A stretch of 64,000 nt of DNA from Epiperipatus broadwayi (GCA_028023455.1 JAQFVV010012405.1:1199677-1263676), one strand, 5' to 3'; counted from the stretch's first letter, positions 45,760 through 56,929 are shown. Notes: generated from the letters alone by a model not told the origin. Program-made: numbers and translations.

Positions 45760-48140
45760 AAAGCTTGTTAAAAGCTATTTGCAAGCTCATTATATTATAT
45801 ATATACACACAAAACATTAAAAACAATGGTGTTGTTGAAAAGCCTTCACCCTGCAGTGAATTGTCCAAGGACTATTAAACACAAAATGTGCTTATATGTA
45901 TGTATTGTGTTGGTGCAGACATTTGGTAGAACAATTACTAAATTTGTAGCTTTTGTATAATATATTAGATTTTCTTATTAAAAAATCTATAAAATCTTAA
46001 TCAGTGTTAATAGTTACAACCAAATAGTAGATTTATGCATCCATTATTAAATCATAATTTGTTTGAGGCAAGAATATTAAAAGACGAGCAATATGCAACT
46101 GTTTTATTAATTTCTATGTATGATATAAAAAAAAATTACAAAAATTGGCATAAAAATAAATGATAATATCTAAAATTTATCATTATTATTTATTTGCAAA
46201 ATATAAATTTGGAAAATGGATAAAAATCCCTCTACAAGATAAAAGATGAGGATAAACAAACTTGTCAGCCTTGGCTAATTGACCAAACCTGGAGCCAGAT
46301 GAGGCTAGAGACTTAATTCATGTATTTCTAGGCCTAAAACTTGAACTTTCTCCCATCCACTGAATAAATAATATATTCCATCTTTCACCTAAGAATATTT
46401 TAAACTTTAACTATGTAGATCTTTCGTACATCCTATATATTTAATACATAAACTTTGCATTAGTTCCATTCTGTATAATTAATTTACCTATATCAGCTTG
46501 TAAATATTGTTATAGTCCTCATTACTCTTTGAGCCAGGATAGTCATTAATCAATGGAATTTACAAACCTTACATATAGGTTTCACTTACTTTATATTCCT
46601 AGCTAATATAACGCATTGCCTTAAGGCATTAGTGTAATCTTTGATTTTATTTATATTTATTTCATACTTACATTAATTACCTATCATAATTTTCTTATGC
46701 AGCTCTTGAGACCATGTTATTGATCTAATATAACTTTTGATTTTCTATATACATAGTTTGCATACCACATTTATATGTATACATTGAAACTTTCTGATTG
46801 ACATAATTTTATACTATCATTGTTGTTTTTTTGTATCTTCTCTAAGGTGTAAATAAAGTTTTAATTTTGAAAGTATTGTACTCCAATATTTGTAATATGT
46901 TAGCCTTTATGAGATTTCATTTAAAATTTATAATAATTTTATATAAAATAATTCAGTAAAATAGAAAAAAATTGCAATATTTGAAAAATGTTTGCATTAA
47001 AAAAAAAATGTAAAAAGAAATATTTTTTTAAGCTGACTAAAATGATAATTATCTTATTTAGAAATTTTGTTAATCTAATAAGCAGCTTAGAAAATATGCT
47101 AGAAGTAAAAATAATAAAGCTTGTTTACCGATATATTAAAAATACGCATTTAGTTAATTAATGGAATTATAAATCAAGAAACAAAAAGAGATTGTTAAAC
47201 AAAGATTTTGATATTTAATTTCAGTTACTTCATAAGTTAAGAAAATATAAAATGTCTATTGAAAATATTAGTTAGACAATTCCAGCATTTAGGAGTTGCC
47301 AGTTAAATTGACACAGGCCAAGTTCACGGATAAAATTAATATTAACCAAAATTCCAACCCACAGCTTAGCAAGTGCATATCATGAAATAAAATATCCTAG
47401 CAGTCAGTATAATAGCAAATGTTGTCTTATATTATGGCAGCATGGAAATAAATGGCTAAACAAGCTGATTCTACCAATTGGGACAATCCTGTCACGATGT
47501 AGCCTGGTGGATGGTTCAAAATGTTATCTCCAGATATTGAATCTTCTTTCCTCTATTACGATGTGATTGACTAAATATGAAATACCTATCTTCAAAACCG
47601 TGACACAAAATGGTAAAAGTTTAGTAGAATTTTAACTAATAAAGGAAAGCATCATCAAAGAACATGAACTAAACTTTAAAAACATTCTACTTTGTGCTCA
47701 CAGCTATTCAAACAGATCTGTCAGTTCAAAATGTCATTCGCAAACTGAAATTCAAATTCTGAAAAGCTTAGATAATCAAGTTTTATCATTTTTTATCTCT
47801 AGTTTTAGTTATATTTAAAAGTATTTTTTTTTAAATTCTATTGTTTATGTAAATATTTGATATATGTTTTATGAATATTTCAATTACAATACTAATTGTT
47901 TCTCTTCTTGTAATACTTATTCATATTAACATAATCTGCACTTTAGAAAGAATTGAGAAGAATTTTGTTTACCTCTATTTAAAGTAGATGTATTAGATGT
48001 ATTAATACAGAGTACCCTCTCACTAGAATATAGTGATTTTTTAAGGATAGAATATAGTAATTTTAATAATCATTTTTGAATTGGTTCATATCAATTTAGA
48101 AATATTTTAGTGTCATAATTAAATGAGCCAAGTTTATACA
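45760..48140. other. Wnt intron, no feature seen
   Basis: AT-rich. 47270-47560 is slightly richer in GC but gave no recognisable frame on either strand. Confidence 0.4.
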
Positions 48141-48141
48141 C

Positions 48142-48262
48142 AATAGTCTGGGGATATTGGATGAGTAAGCAACGAGATAGGGATTTTATGCACAAACCAC
48201 CTTGCATCCATTGATTACTCTGGCTTGCCCTAAATGGCACTACTGTATAAAGAATTTGGCCT
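48142..48262. mobile_element. Repeat family B, truncated copy
   Basis: Reverse orientation relative to 12071. It starts within the hammerhead (aatagtctggggatattgga), continues atgcacaaaccaccttgcat and tgattactctggcttgc, and ends actgtataaagaatttggcc. The 5' half of the ribozyme is missing. Confidence 0.83.
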
Positions 48263-49754
48263 CTGTGAAGTATACAATATTAGTGAATGTATGTCTCTGA
48301 GACTTCTGCAATCTGTAGAGCAATTATAATGGAAATTACTGGTTTGAGTAAGGAAATATTTATTTGTGAAATGGTTATTATGAACTCAGGTGATGTTATC
48401 AATATAAATTCAGCCATTATCATCACATTATTCCGAGGCTGATCATAGAGAGATGGTTTAATGATTTAACTTTTTTGAGATATATAAGTGACGAGTAGTA
48501 TATTTTCTATTTAAGCATGTGAAGATCAGCTAGAAAATATAGTCTTTAAGTGGCATGATCCTCATCACTTATCGAGACTATGCAATTTAATCACATCAAT
48601 ATGGTATTTGTTAAAACACTCGAAAAGAATCACTCATATACATATTTTAATTCCATTACATTGTGAACAAAATCTAATTTTTTTTTTCTGGAATAGCTAT
48701 TTTCTTATGTATCATTATAACATATGTCTTTAATCTTATACAATTTTAAAAAATAGCTTTTTAAAAACTTTTCTTACCAATGCATTATGTTCATGTCTAT
48801 CATCACAGAGTTTTAAGCATTAATAAGGTAGTTAAACTATAAAATAGTTTGAAAATATTCCACCGCATATCAAAAATCTCTTTAACAGATCCTCTTAGAA
48901 AAACCATGAAAAAAAAAAAAAGAGTAAAGATTGTCAATTATTATCTGCTGAGGATTCAAACGTTTCTGTATTCCTTCTAGATAATAATAGCTAAATATCT
49001 ATTAACTGACTAAAATTGTATATTTAATTAGGTTGGCTATACACCTACTACATGAAAGTAAAAGTCAAACTATATTTAAAAAAATATTCAACTATTCTTG
49101 GTCCACATTCAGCACTAGGTTGTAGGCATAGTTAGTGAATGTACTATCATTTCGCTTAGAGGCTGTGTGTCTGCAGAAATATTAGGATAACTTTACTTTT
49201 CTTAATTTTAGAAATGCTTCAGATATGCTGACAGAGCTAAAAACATTAAACTTCATATATTAAAGATGTAATTCTCTATTCAGGAAGAGGATTTTTTTGT
49301 AATATTACTCTATTTGAAAGGCTATAGAGTGTAGAGTGGGTTAAATGGCTAGAAAACCAATTATTATCACATAATTAGATTATTTGGTAATCATTGAATT
49401 ATGATCTCATGTGATAATCTCAATTTGGGAATTATCGAAGCATTTTTATTACCCAAGATTGAATCGGTGGAGATTTTTTTCTTTTCCAACAAATTTGATA
49501 ACTTGCTCATTTCTAGATGAATAAATGGAAAGCATTGCTTCAAATTCATTCATCAAACTAAAAATAGGTATTACAAGAAAAAATGTTAATCTTTGTTTAT
49601 ATTTAAAAGAAAAACATTAAATGATTGTATGTAATAAATAAGAATGATGACATCTTAATACGCAAGCACTTTTAAAATTGCGTGTGTGTGTTTTCTCTTA
49701 CACAAAATTTCAAATATATGTTTAATATTTATAATTTTTTTTTCTTCTTTGTAG
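48263..49754. other. Wnt intron end, no feature seen
   Basis: AT-rich intron up to the acceptor. The pyrimidine-rich tract tttttttcttctttgtag precedes the terminal exon. Confidence 0.5.
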
Positions 49755-50216
49755 GCAATTGCTAATAACCTGGATCTAATATGTAAATGTCATGGTGTTT
49801 CCGGTTCATGTTCAGTCAAAATTTGCTGGCGAAAGATGGCAGACTTTAGTCATATAGGAAATGAATTAACAGAAAAATTTGAAGGTGCCACACATGTTCG
49901 AATGAGTATGAAACGAAATAAATTAAAGCCAAAAATTCGTGGGCAAAAAAATCCTACCAAAAATGATTTGGTTTACTTAGAAGAATCACCAGATTATTGT
50001 AAGCGGAATGTAAAAATTGGAGTTTTGGGAACAAAAGGTCGTCTGTGCAATAGAACCAGTTACGGAATGGATGGTTGTAAACTCATGTGTTGTGGAAGAG
50101 GATATCATACTATGATTCGGGAGATTGTTCGAGATTGCGAATGCAAATTTATCTGGTGCTGTTCTGTAAAATGTAATAAATGTAAAGAAATCGTAGAAGA
50201 GCATTTTTGCAATTAA
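49755..50216 (+). CDS. Wnt2: Wnt2-like ligand, C-terminal coding exon with stop
   Basis: Terminal coding exon. The acceptor is ttgtag ending at 49754, phase 0. It encodes 153 residues and stops at 50214-50216. It starts AIANNLDLICKCHGVSGSC. The first Ser of VSGSC (codon 49800-49802) is the site that Porcupine acylates in Wnts, needed for secretion and Frizzled binding. WRKMADF follows, which is Wnt2-like, since most other Wnts do not read MADF here. Then come NPTKNDLVYLEESPDYC, GRLCNRTSYGMDGC, MCCGRGYHT and the C-terminal cysteine-rich hairpin CECKFIWCCSVKCNKC...HFC. Sixteen cysteines here make 24 in the three exons, the full Wnt complement. NRT is a possible glycosylation site. No frameshift or premature stop is seen, so the gene looks intact apart from the unseen first exon. 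Confidence 0.96.
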   Translation, partial: AIANNLDLICKCHGVSGSCSVKICWRKMADFSHIGNELTEKFEGATHVRMSMKRNKLKPKIRGQKNPTKNDLVYLEESPDYCKRNVKIGVLGTKGRLCNRTSYGMDGCKLMCCGRGYHTMIREIVRDCECKFIWCCSVKCNKCKEIVEEHFCN

Positions 50217-50700
50217 AATTTAAAAGAACAATATAAAAAAAATTTAAGCATTTAAGAAAAAAACTGGTAACTTCTAGGTAACAATTGAATTATAAGACGT
50301 AACAAATATGTAATTTTAAAAAACTTATTCTGTAATTTGTAAGGATGTTAAAGAATGGTCCATTGAACAAATGGACAAATAAATAAATACTTCAAGCCCT
50401 TTCCTTACTAATCTTTAACAGTAAGTTTTCTTTTGTATTTAATACCATACAAGTGTATATATTTATTTATGATTGCAAGTGGTGTTCAGGACAGTTCTTG
50501 CTAATTCAACATATTGCGCATAGTAAAATGGTGTCCGCACGCTTCAAGATTTATTTCTTCGATATGAAAAGGGATATGTCCATAGAAGCTTTATTTAGAA
50601 ACGATTGTAATCAAAATTGAGAGAAGCGGGGGATTCTGATAAAACCAAAATTAGAATACTTGAAATGTAATAAAACTTTTATATGAATAAAAAAAAAAAA
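50217..50700 (+). other. Probable 3' UTR with polyadenylation signals
   Basis: AT-rich sequence directly after the Wnt stop. Overlapping AATAAA hexamers lie at 50378-50383 and 50382-50387. Two more are at 50669-50674 and 50686-50691, the last followed by an A run. The UTR could therefore end near 50.4 or 50.7 kb. The cleavage site itself cannot be seen from sequence. Confidence 0.55.
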
Positions 50701-52160
50701 TATTTAGAGATTATTTTTTTAATTTCTAAAATTGTAAATAGTTAATAATTATTAGCATTTTCTTTTATTGCAATTATTTATCTATTTTAATTAGTGAAGT
50801 AAAACTTCAAAATCAGGAATAATGTTTTACTAAGCTTTCAGAATCCAGAACTGCAAATTTGTTTTTACAATTTTTGTGTGAAATAAATTTAAAGAAGTGT
50901 CAGCACCAATCGTGCTTAAAGCAGTTTTTACTATGGCTGACACACTATATGAAAAAATGAACCAATTACTCTGCAGTTTTTATTCATTTTAGGAATAACT
51001 TCCTTCAGCAACAGCCTTAGAATACAGTCAACAATCCATGCAAATAAAACAGTCACATGATATATTAATTGTGTAATGATGATTAACTTAGCATCAAAGT
51101 ATGACTATTTGGGTGCTATAATGTTTTATTATCAATTAGCTTATTCCAAAGTAGCTGATAAAGAAAATTATTCATAAAATACATGTATACTTTTGATTTT
51201 TTTTATGTAGTATGGTAATCTCAATAAAAAATGCATTACACACGATAATTGACGCTGATAGATATTAAATTCTATTTATATCTAATTCAAAGTGTGTTAA
51301 TCTATGTATTATATAAATTTTTATGTGTGTGTCTTCTGCTAGAGGTACATTAATAATCACAATAATTAATACCAGAGACAGTGTAGGAAAAAGCATGTTT
51401 CAAATGTCCATAGTGAATAATGGCAACACTATTTACTTGGGAACATATTTTTATTTTTAAGTAACTTATCCTGGCTGAAATATATAATGAATTGAAGGGA
51501 ACTTTCCATGGCTTGAGGATTTATTATTCCTTCTGGTAATTATACATTTACAGCACTGATCAATTATTTATTTATATGTTAATGGTGAATAAGATTCTTT
51601 GTAAAAAAAAAGAGGTTTATATGATATTGTCTTATCCATTAATATTAAGCCTTTATAAATAAGACTGCATTAAATACACCACTAATTTGAATGTTCAAAT
51701 TGAATTACTAAATTGAGAGGTGATGATGATATTCTAATAAGAAAAATATTGTTATGTTGAATGATTGTTTGTTATCTTTAGAGCACTTAATGAGGGCAGA
51801 ACCCTAAACACATACTATATGGAGATTGATTATTAGATTATAGTATATACAAGTGCTTTAAAATGCTTGGTCAAGAAGCTGTTAATGGCAAACAATCAAA
51901 ATAAATCAATGTAGGCTAAGCACTTTTGAGGTGTTATTCCTCATAATCATAGCCAAAATAGATTTAAAATCATTGTTGTGATATTAAATGGTAATGTATG
52001 CAAATGCATATGTAAATTAATCAACTTGTCCATTTTCTGGAGATAGCAAAGCATGTGTTTATTAATAGTGTTATTGTCATTGATGATAAAATAAGCTTCT
52101 TTTATCAGTTTAGAAATACTGTAGTTGGTACTTGAAGATTTAATATTACTTTAATTATAT
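50701..52160. other. Downstream non-coding sequence
   Basis: AT-rich with no recognised gene or repeat between the Wnt 3' UTR and the array. Confidence 0.45.
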
Positions 52161-52304
52161 ATATATGATAAACAAAAATGCAAGTTAAAAAACTTGCTAA
52201 CGCTTGTATTTATGTCCACAGATGGCGTCCTACCAAAAACACCTATCAAGCGTATTTTCGTTTACATAAACGTCAGAGTAGTTAGTATTCACTATCTCTA
52301 ACTA

Positions 52305-52364
52305 TAATTCCACTTTCAGATCATGATTTCAAGCTATTTGCTATCGTCAGTGAAAGACAGGAAT
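52305..52364 (-). ncRNA. Hammerhead ribozyme, array unit 1
   Basis: Minus strand core at 52313-52356, identical to the unit described at 53634-53691. The flanking ATTCC/GGAAT outer helix is also present. Confidence 0.85.
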
Positions 52365-52712
52365 AAAGAAACTAGATCTAAATACAAACCCTGAGCGTTT
52401 ATGAAACAATTTCTATTCAGCTTGCAAGCGTGAATTTTTTAGACACGTAATGTCTTCAAACTCAGCATAGCAAACCAGATAGCTATATGGGTCTGATCTC
52501 AGTTCAGCATCACCACATAGTAGAAGCCTCTGCAATCTATATCATTGCAAGAAAGACCTCAAAGGTACATTTATGATAAACAAAAATGCAAGTTAAAAAA
52601 CTTGCTAACGCTTGTATTTATGTCCACAGATGGCGTCCTACCAAAAACACCTATCAAGCGTATTTTCGTTTACATAAACGTCAGAGTAGTTAGTATTCAC
52701 TATCTCTAACTA

Positions 52713-52772
52713 TAATTCCACTTTCAGATCATGATTTCAAGCTATTTGCTATCGTCAGTGAAAGACAGGAAT
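52713..52772 (-). ncRNA. Hammerhead ribozyme, array unit 2
   Basis: Core at 52721-52764 on the minus strand, identical to unit 1 in core and helices. Confidence 0.85.
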
Positions 52773-53123
52773 AAAGAAACTAGATCTAAATACAAACCCT
52801 GAGCGTTTATGAAACAATTTCTATTCAGCTTGCAAGCGTGAATTTTTTTAGACACGTAATGTCTTCAAACTCAGCATAGCAAACCAGATAGCTATATGGG
52901 TCTGATCTCAGTTCAGCATCACCACATAGTAGAAGCCTCCTGCAATCTATATCATTGCAAGAAAGACCTCAAAGGTACATTTATGATAAACAAAAATAGC
53001 AAGTTTTTTAACTTGCTAACGCTTGTATTTATGTCCACAGATGGCGTCCTACCAAAAACACCTATCAAGCGTATTTTCGTTTACATAAACGTCAGAGTAG
53101 TTAGTATTCACTATCTCTAACTA

Positions 53124-53183
53124 TAATTCCACTTTCAGATCATGATTTCAAGCTATTTGCTATCGTCAGTGAAAGACAGGAAT
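53124..53183 (-). ncRNA. Hammerhead ribozyme, array unit 3
   Basis: Core at 53132-53175 on the minus strand, identical in core and helices to the other units. Confidence 0.85.
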
Positions 53184-53633
53184 AAAGAAACTAGATCTAA
53201 ATACAAACCCTGAGCGTTTATGAAACAATTTCTATTCAGCTTGCAAGCGTGAATTTTTTAGACACGTAATGTCTTCAAACTCAGCATAGCAAACCAGATA
53301 GCTATATGGGTCTGATCTCAGTTCAGCATCACCACATAGTAGAAGCCTCTGCAATCTATATCATTGCAAGAAAGACCTAAATACAAGCGTTAGCAAGTTT
53401 TTTAACTTGCATTTTTGTTTATCATAAATGTACCTTTGAGGTCTTTCTTGCAATGATATAGATTGCAGAGGCTTCTACTATGTGGTGATGCTGAACTGAG
53501 ATCAGACCCATATAGCTATCTGGTTTGCTATGCTGAGTTTGAAGACATTACGTGTCTAAAAAATTCACGCTTGCAAGCTGAATAGAAATTGTTTCATAAA
53601 CGCTCAGAGTTTGTATTTAGATCTAGTTTCTTT

Positions 53634-53691
53634 ATTCCTGTCTTTCACTGACGATAGCAAATAGCTTGAAATCATGATCTGAAAGTGGAAT
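53634..53691 (+). ncRNA. Hammerhead ribozyme, array unit 4 (reference description)
   Basis: In order: ATTCC (outer helix I), TGT bulge, CTTTCA (inner helix I), CTGACGA core, helix II AGC/GCT with loop AAATA, GAAA core, helix III ATC/GAT with loop AT, cleavage-site C at 53679, TGAAAG, T, GGAAT. Inner helix I is 6 perfect pairs and outer helix I 5 perfect pairs. CUGANGA and GAA are fully kept. Type I layout (ends in helix I). The base of helix II is a T-T mismatch. Self-cleavage of a multimeric transcript would give unit-length RNA of about 408 nt. Confidence 0.87.
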
Positions 53692-54041
53692 TATAGTTAG
53701 AGATAGTGAATACTAACTACTCTGACGTTTATGTAAACGAAAATACGCTTGATAGGTGTTTTTGGTAGGACGCCATCTGTGGACATAAATACAAGCGTTA
53801 GCAAGTTTTTTAACTTGCATTTTTGTTTATCATAAATGTACCTTTGAGGTCTTTCTTGCAATGATATAGATTGCAGAGGCTTCTACTATGTGGTGATGCT
53901 GAACTGAGATCAGACCCATATAGCTATCTGGTTTGCTATGCTGAGTTTGAAAACATTACGTGTCTAAAAAATTCACGCTTGCAAGCTGAATAGAAATTGT
54001 TTCATAAACGCTCAAGGTTTGTATTTAGATCTAGTTTCTTT

Positions 54042-54099
54042 ATTCCTGTCTTTCACTGACGATAGCAAATAGCTTGAAATCATGATCTGAAAGTGGAAT
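54042..54099 (+). ncRNA. Hammerhead ribozyme, array unit 5
   Basis: Core at 54050-54093, identical to unit 4. Confidence 0.85.
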
Positions 54100-54463
54100 T
54101 ATAGTTAGAGATAGTGAATACTAACTACTCTGACGTTTATGTAAACGAAAATACGCTTGATAGGTGTTTTTGGTAGGACGCCATCTGTGGACATAAATAC
54201 AAGCGTTAGCAAGTTTTTTAACTTGCATTTTTGTTTATCATAAATGTACCTTTGAGGTCTTTCTTGCAATGATATAGATTGCAGAGGCTTCTACTATGTG
54301 GTGATGCTGAACTGAGATCAGACCCATATAGCTATCTGGTTTGCTATGCTGAGTTTGAAGACATTACGTGTCTAAAAAAAAAAAAAAAAAAAATTCACGC
54401 TTGCAAGCTGAATAGAAATTGTTTCATAAACGCTCAGAGTTTGTATTTAGATCTAGTTTCTTT

Positions 54464-54521
54464 ATTCCTGTCTTTCACTGACGATAGCAAATAGCTTGAA
54501 ATCATGATCTGAAAGTGGAAT
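54464..54521 (+). ncRNA. Hammerhead ribozyme, array unit 6
   Basis: Core at 54472-54515, identical to unit 4, although this unit also carries the poly-A expansion and the adapter-like insert elsewhere. Confidence 0.85.
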
Positions 54522-54598
54522 TATAGTTAGAGATAGTGAATACTAACTACTCTGACGTTTATGTAAACGAAAATACGCTTGATAGGTGTTTTTGGTAG

Positions 54599-54611
54599 GA
54601 TCGGAAGAGCA
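54599..54611. other. Illumina adapter-like insert in the array
   Basis: All other units read GGTAGGACGCCATCTG here. This one reads GGTAGGATCGGAAGAGCATC. GATCGGAAGAGCA is the start of the standard Illumina TruSeq adapter. This points to unremoved adapter in a read used for assembly or polishing. Confidence 0.88.
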
Positions 54612-54878
54612 TCTGTGGACATAAATACAAGCGTTAGCAAGTTTTTTTAACTTGCATTTTTGTTTATCATAAATGTACCTTTGAGGTCTTTCTTGCAATG
54701 ATATAGATTGCAGAGGCTTCTACTATGTGGTGATGCTGAACTGAGATCAGACCCATATAGCTATCTGGTTTGCTATGCTGAGTTTGAAGACATTACGTGT
54801 CTAAAAAATTCAAGCTTGCAAGCTGAATAGAAATTGTTTCATAAACGCTCAGGGTTTGTATTTAGATCTAGTTTCTTT

Positions 54879-54936
54879 ATTCCTGTCTTTCACTGACGAT
54901 AGCAAATAGCTTGAAATCATGATCTGAAAGTGGAAT
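54879..54936 (+). ncRNA. Hammerhead ribozyme, array unit 7
   Basis: Core at 54887-54930, identical to unit 4. Confidence 0.85.
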
Positions 54937-55027
54937 TATAGTTAGAGATAGTGAATACTAACTACTCTGACGTTTATGTAAACGAAAATACGCTTGATAG
55001 GTGTTTTTGGTAGGACGCCATCTGTGG

Positions 55028-55028
<1 letters not shown>

Positions 55029-55060
<32 letters not shown>

Positions 55061-55256
55061 CAGAGGGAGAGAGAGAGAGAGATAGAAGAGATAGAGAGAT
55101 AGAGTGAGAGAGATAGTGAGAGAGAGATAGATAGATAGATAGAGAAATAGAGATATATAGATAGAGAGATAGAGTTAGAGAGAGAGAGAGAGATAGATGG
55201 ATGGATGGACAGACAGACAGATAGATAGATAGATAAACAAACAGACAGACACATGC
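55029..55256. repeat. Compound (TA)n, (GA)n and (GATA/GACA)n simple repeat
   Basis: TA repeats at 55029-55046, then GA-rich sequence with GATA and GACA units to about 55252. Two overlapping minus-strand open frames (Ser/Leu/Tyr/Ile repeats) come entirely from this tract and are not genes. Confidence 0.95.
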
Positions 55257-56195
55257 CATTAACTCCCTATTTATCGCTATATATATAAAACTATACATAA
55301 ATTTTGACATGATGGGTAAAATTTATAGAAAGTAAACATAACTTTCAAAATACATTCTATCTTTCAAAATTTAGTAATCTTCAGATTAACAAATAAAAAG
55401 AGGAGAAGTACCTTTTATTCATTAACTTAATAAATGATTTGTAAATTTTATTATTATATTTATCTAAAGCTGGTAATCATCATTAAGCATGTGCAGAAAA
55501 TATAGCACATTTAAATTGAATATTGGAAGAGTATGATAAATAATGAATGATGATGTCATCTGAGAATTGAAAGCTAGGCAAATTTTAAAATACAGATTCA
55601 ACCAAAATGCTTTCTTTATTGAATAGTAGTTTTCAAATGCCTTTACTTCTTTAGTAGTTGGATCAAACTTAAATTATAAAAAATAATTCATTTTAACAGT
55701 AAGAAGAAGAAGAAATATAGTCTTCATCATTATCTATAAAATAAATATTATTAATTACAAAATTGTTAATTTCAAGTTATTTATTTTAAATACTATTAGA
55801 AATATTTTTTAAAATGTGTATATGCTATAAAAATATATATAAAATTTCAATATAAATGCATTTAAATATGATGATTTAAAAAATGGCACTTTAATATAAT
55901 ACAGTAATAATGACTTAAAGTTTATTAACTTACACAAACATCAAGTTTTGCAAAACATTGTGATATGTTCTACCTACATAAATTAGGATCTGTCTATATA
56001 GTAAATATAAAGATTTTTTAAAATATTTTTAAATGAATACTCTTAAAAAAATAAAGTTTTGTTTAAAAAAGTTTACTTCTGAATTATGATTACAAAATAA
56101 GATGCAATAATTAAAGATTTTATTAGGGGATAAAAATTAAAAAGTCAAAAATAATTAGTAATTTTTTTACAATTATTTGTGATATAATTAGAGGG
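55257..56195. other. Downstream non-coding sequence
   Basis: AT-rich, nothing recognised. Confidence 0.45.
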
Positions 56196-56199
56196 GATT

Positions 56200-56740
56200 T
56201 AAATACATGCTTTCAAGCTGCCTTTAGCTATCCACTCCTTTTTATATAACTGATACACATGACCACGTTCATATGGAGAAGATAAATGATCTCCAATATA
56301 TGTACTTTGTGCTGAACTGGTACTCATCAATGGGTCCAGATCATTATCTCCCACACATATATATAATCAGTGCTTGGTTTATATTGAGATAGCAAGTTTT
56401 CATACATTAATGGACAGGCTTCAATCTTCTCCACCTTCCTAACTTCAGCTAACCATATTATTGAAAATCTGATGATGGATGGCTGAAGAATTGGAGGGTG
56501 GAGAAGATTGAAGCCTATTCATTAAAGTTTGAAGATTCGTTATCTTAATATAAACTGAGCATTGATTATATATGTGTGTGTAGGAAATGATGCTCTGGAC
56601 CAACTAATAAGTGATTGTTCAGCATGAAATACATATATTGAAGATCATTTATCTTTTTCACATTTATGTAGTCATGTGTTTGGGTTATATAAGATGGAAT
56701 GGATAGCTAACAAGAACTTGAAAGTCTTTATTCAAATTAC
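56200..56740. mobile_element. Foldback element of repeat family C, complete copy
   Basis: The core foldback (56278-56662) has arms gataaatgatctccaatata and tattgaagatcatttatc, with cttcaatcttctccacc pairing to ggtggagaagattgaag near the centre. The outer flanks also pair: tttagctatccactcctttt at about 56224 against gatggaatggatagctaaca at about 56692. The element therefore extends further than the 29.5 kb copy. Both hammerhead segments are mutated (CTAATAA on the + side, ATTGATGA on the minus side), although GAAA and the ATACATATATT helix III segment persist on the + side. Confidence 0.82.
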
Positions 56741-56777
56741 ATCTAAAGATAAGTATATTCATTATACATCACATGAT

Positions 56778-56926
56778 CACTGATGAAGGCCACAAGCTAG
56801 ACGCTAGTCTGGGGATATTGGATGAGTAGGCACTAGATAGGGATTTTATGCACAAGCCTTCTGGCATCCATTGATTGCTCTTATTAGCACAAGATGGCAC
56901 TACTATATGGAGAGTTTTGCTTTGTT
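56778..56926. mobile_element. Repeat family B, truncated copy
   Basis: cactgatgaaggccacaag, then gctagtctggggatattgga, gggattttatgcacaagcct, tctggcatccattgattgct and ctatatggagagttttgc. CTGATGA is kept but GAAA reads GACG and the 5' helix I strand is missing. The minus-strand open frame at 56769-56963 lies in this repeat. Confidence 0.84.
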
Positions 56927-56929
56927 TTG

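Larger units (their letters stand above)
52164..55029. repeat. Family A: 408-bp hammerhead satellite array, three direct plus four inverted units
   Basis: Units beginning gataaacaaaaatgcaag at 52167, 52575 and 52985 (periods 408 and 410) run in one orientation. At about 53378 the order inverts, and units with ataaatgtacctttgaggtc at 53424, 53832, 54240 and 54669 (periods 408, 408, 429) run the other way, ending mid-unit at 55029. Units are nearly identical. The unit border holds the 18-bp palindrome GCAAGTTAAAAAACTTGC. Each unit has one hammerhead motif and no meaningful open frame. The longer 54240 unit has a poly-A expansion at about 54376-54391 and a foreign insert at 54599. Tandem units with one hammerhead each are the pattern of metazoan retrozymes and hammerhead satellites. 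The outer flanks are TA repeats. Confidence 0.93.

Noticed and set aside
49986-50204. 72-codon antisense frame under the last Wnt exon
   Set aside because: It is a shadow of the intact Wnt coding sequence on the opposite strand.
52896-54494. Open frames within the 408-bp array units (52896-53120 +, 54279-54494 +)
   Set aside because: They are not kept open in all units, change with one-base indels, and the units are better explained as ribozyme satellite.
54942-55310. Ser/Leu/Tyr/Ile-rich open frames on the minus strand
   Set aside because: They derive entirely from the GA/GATA/TA simple repeat and the edge of the ribozyme array.
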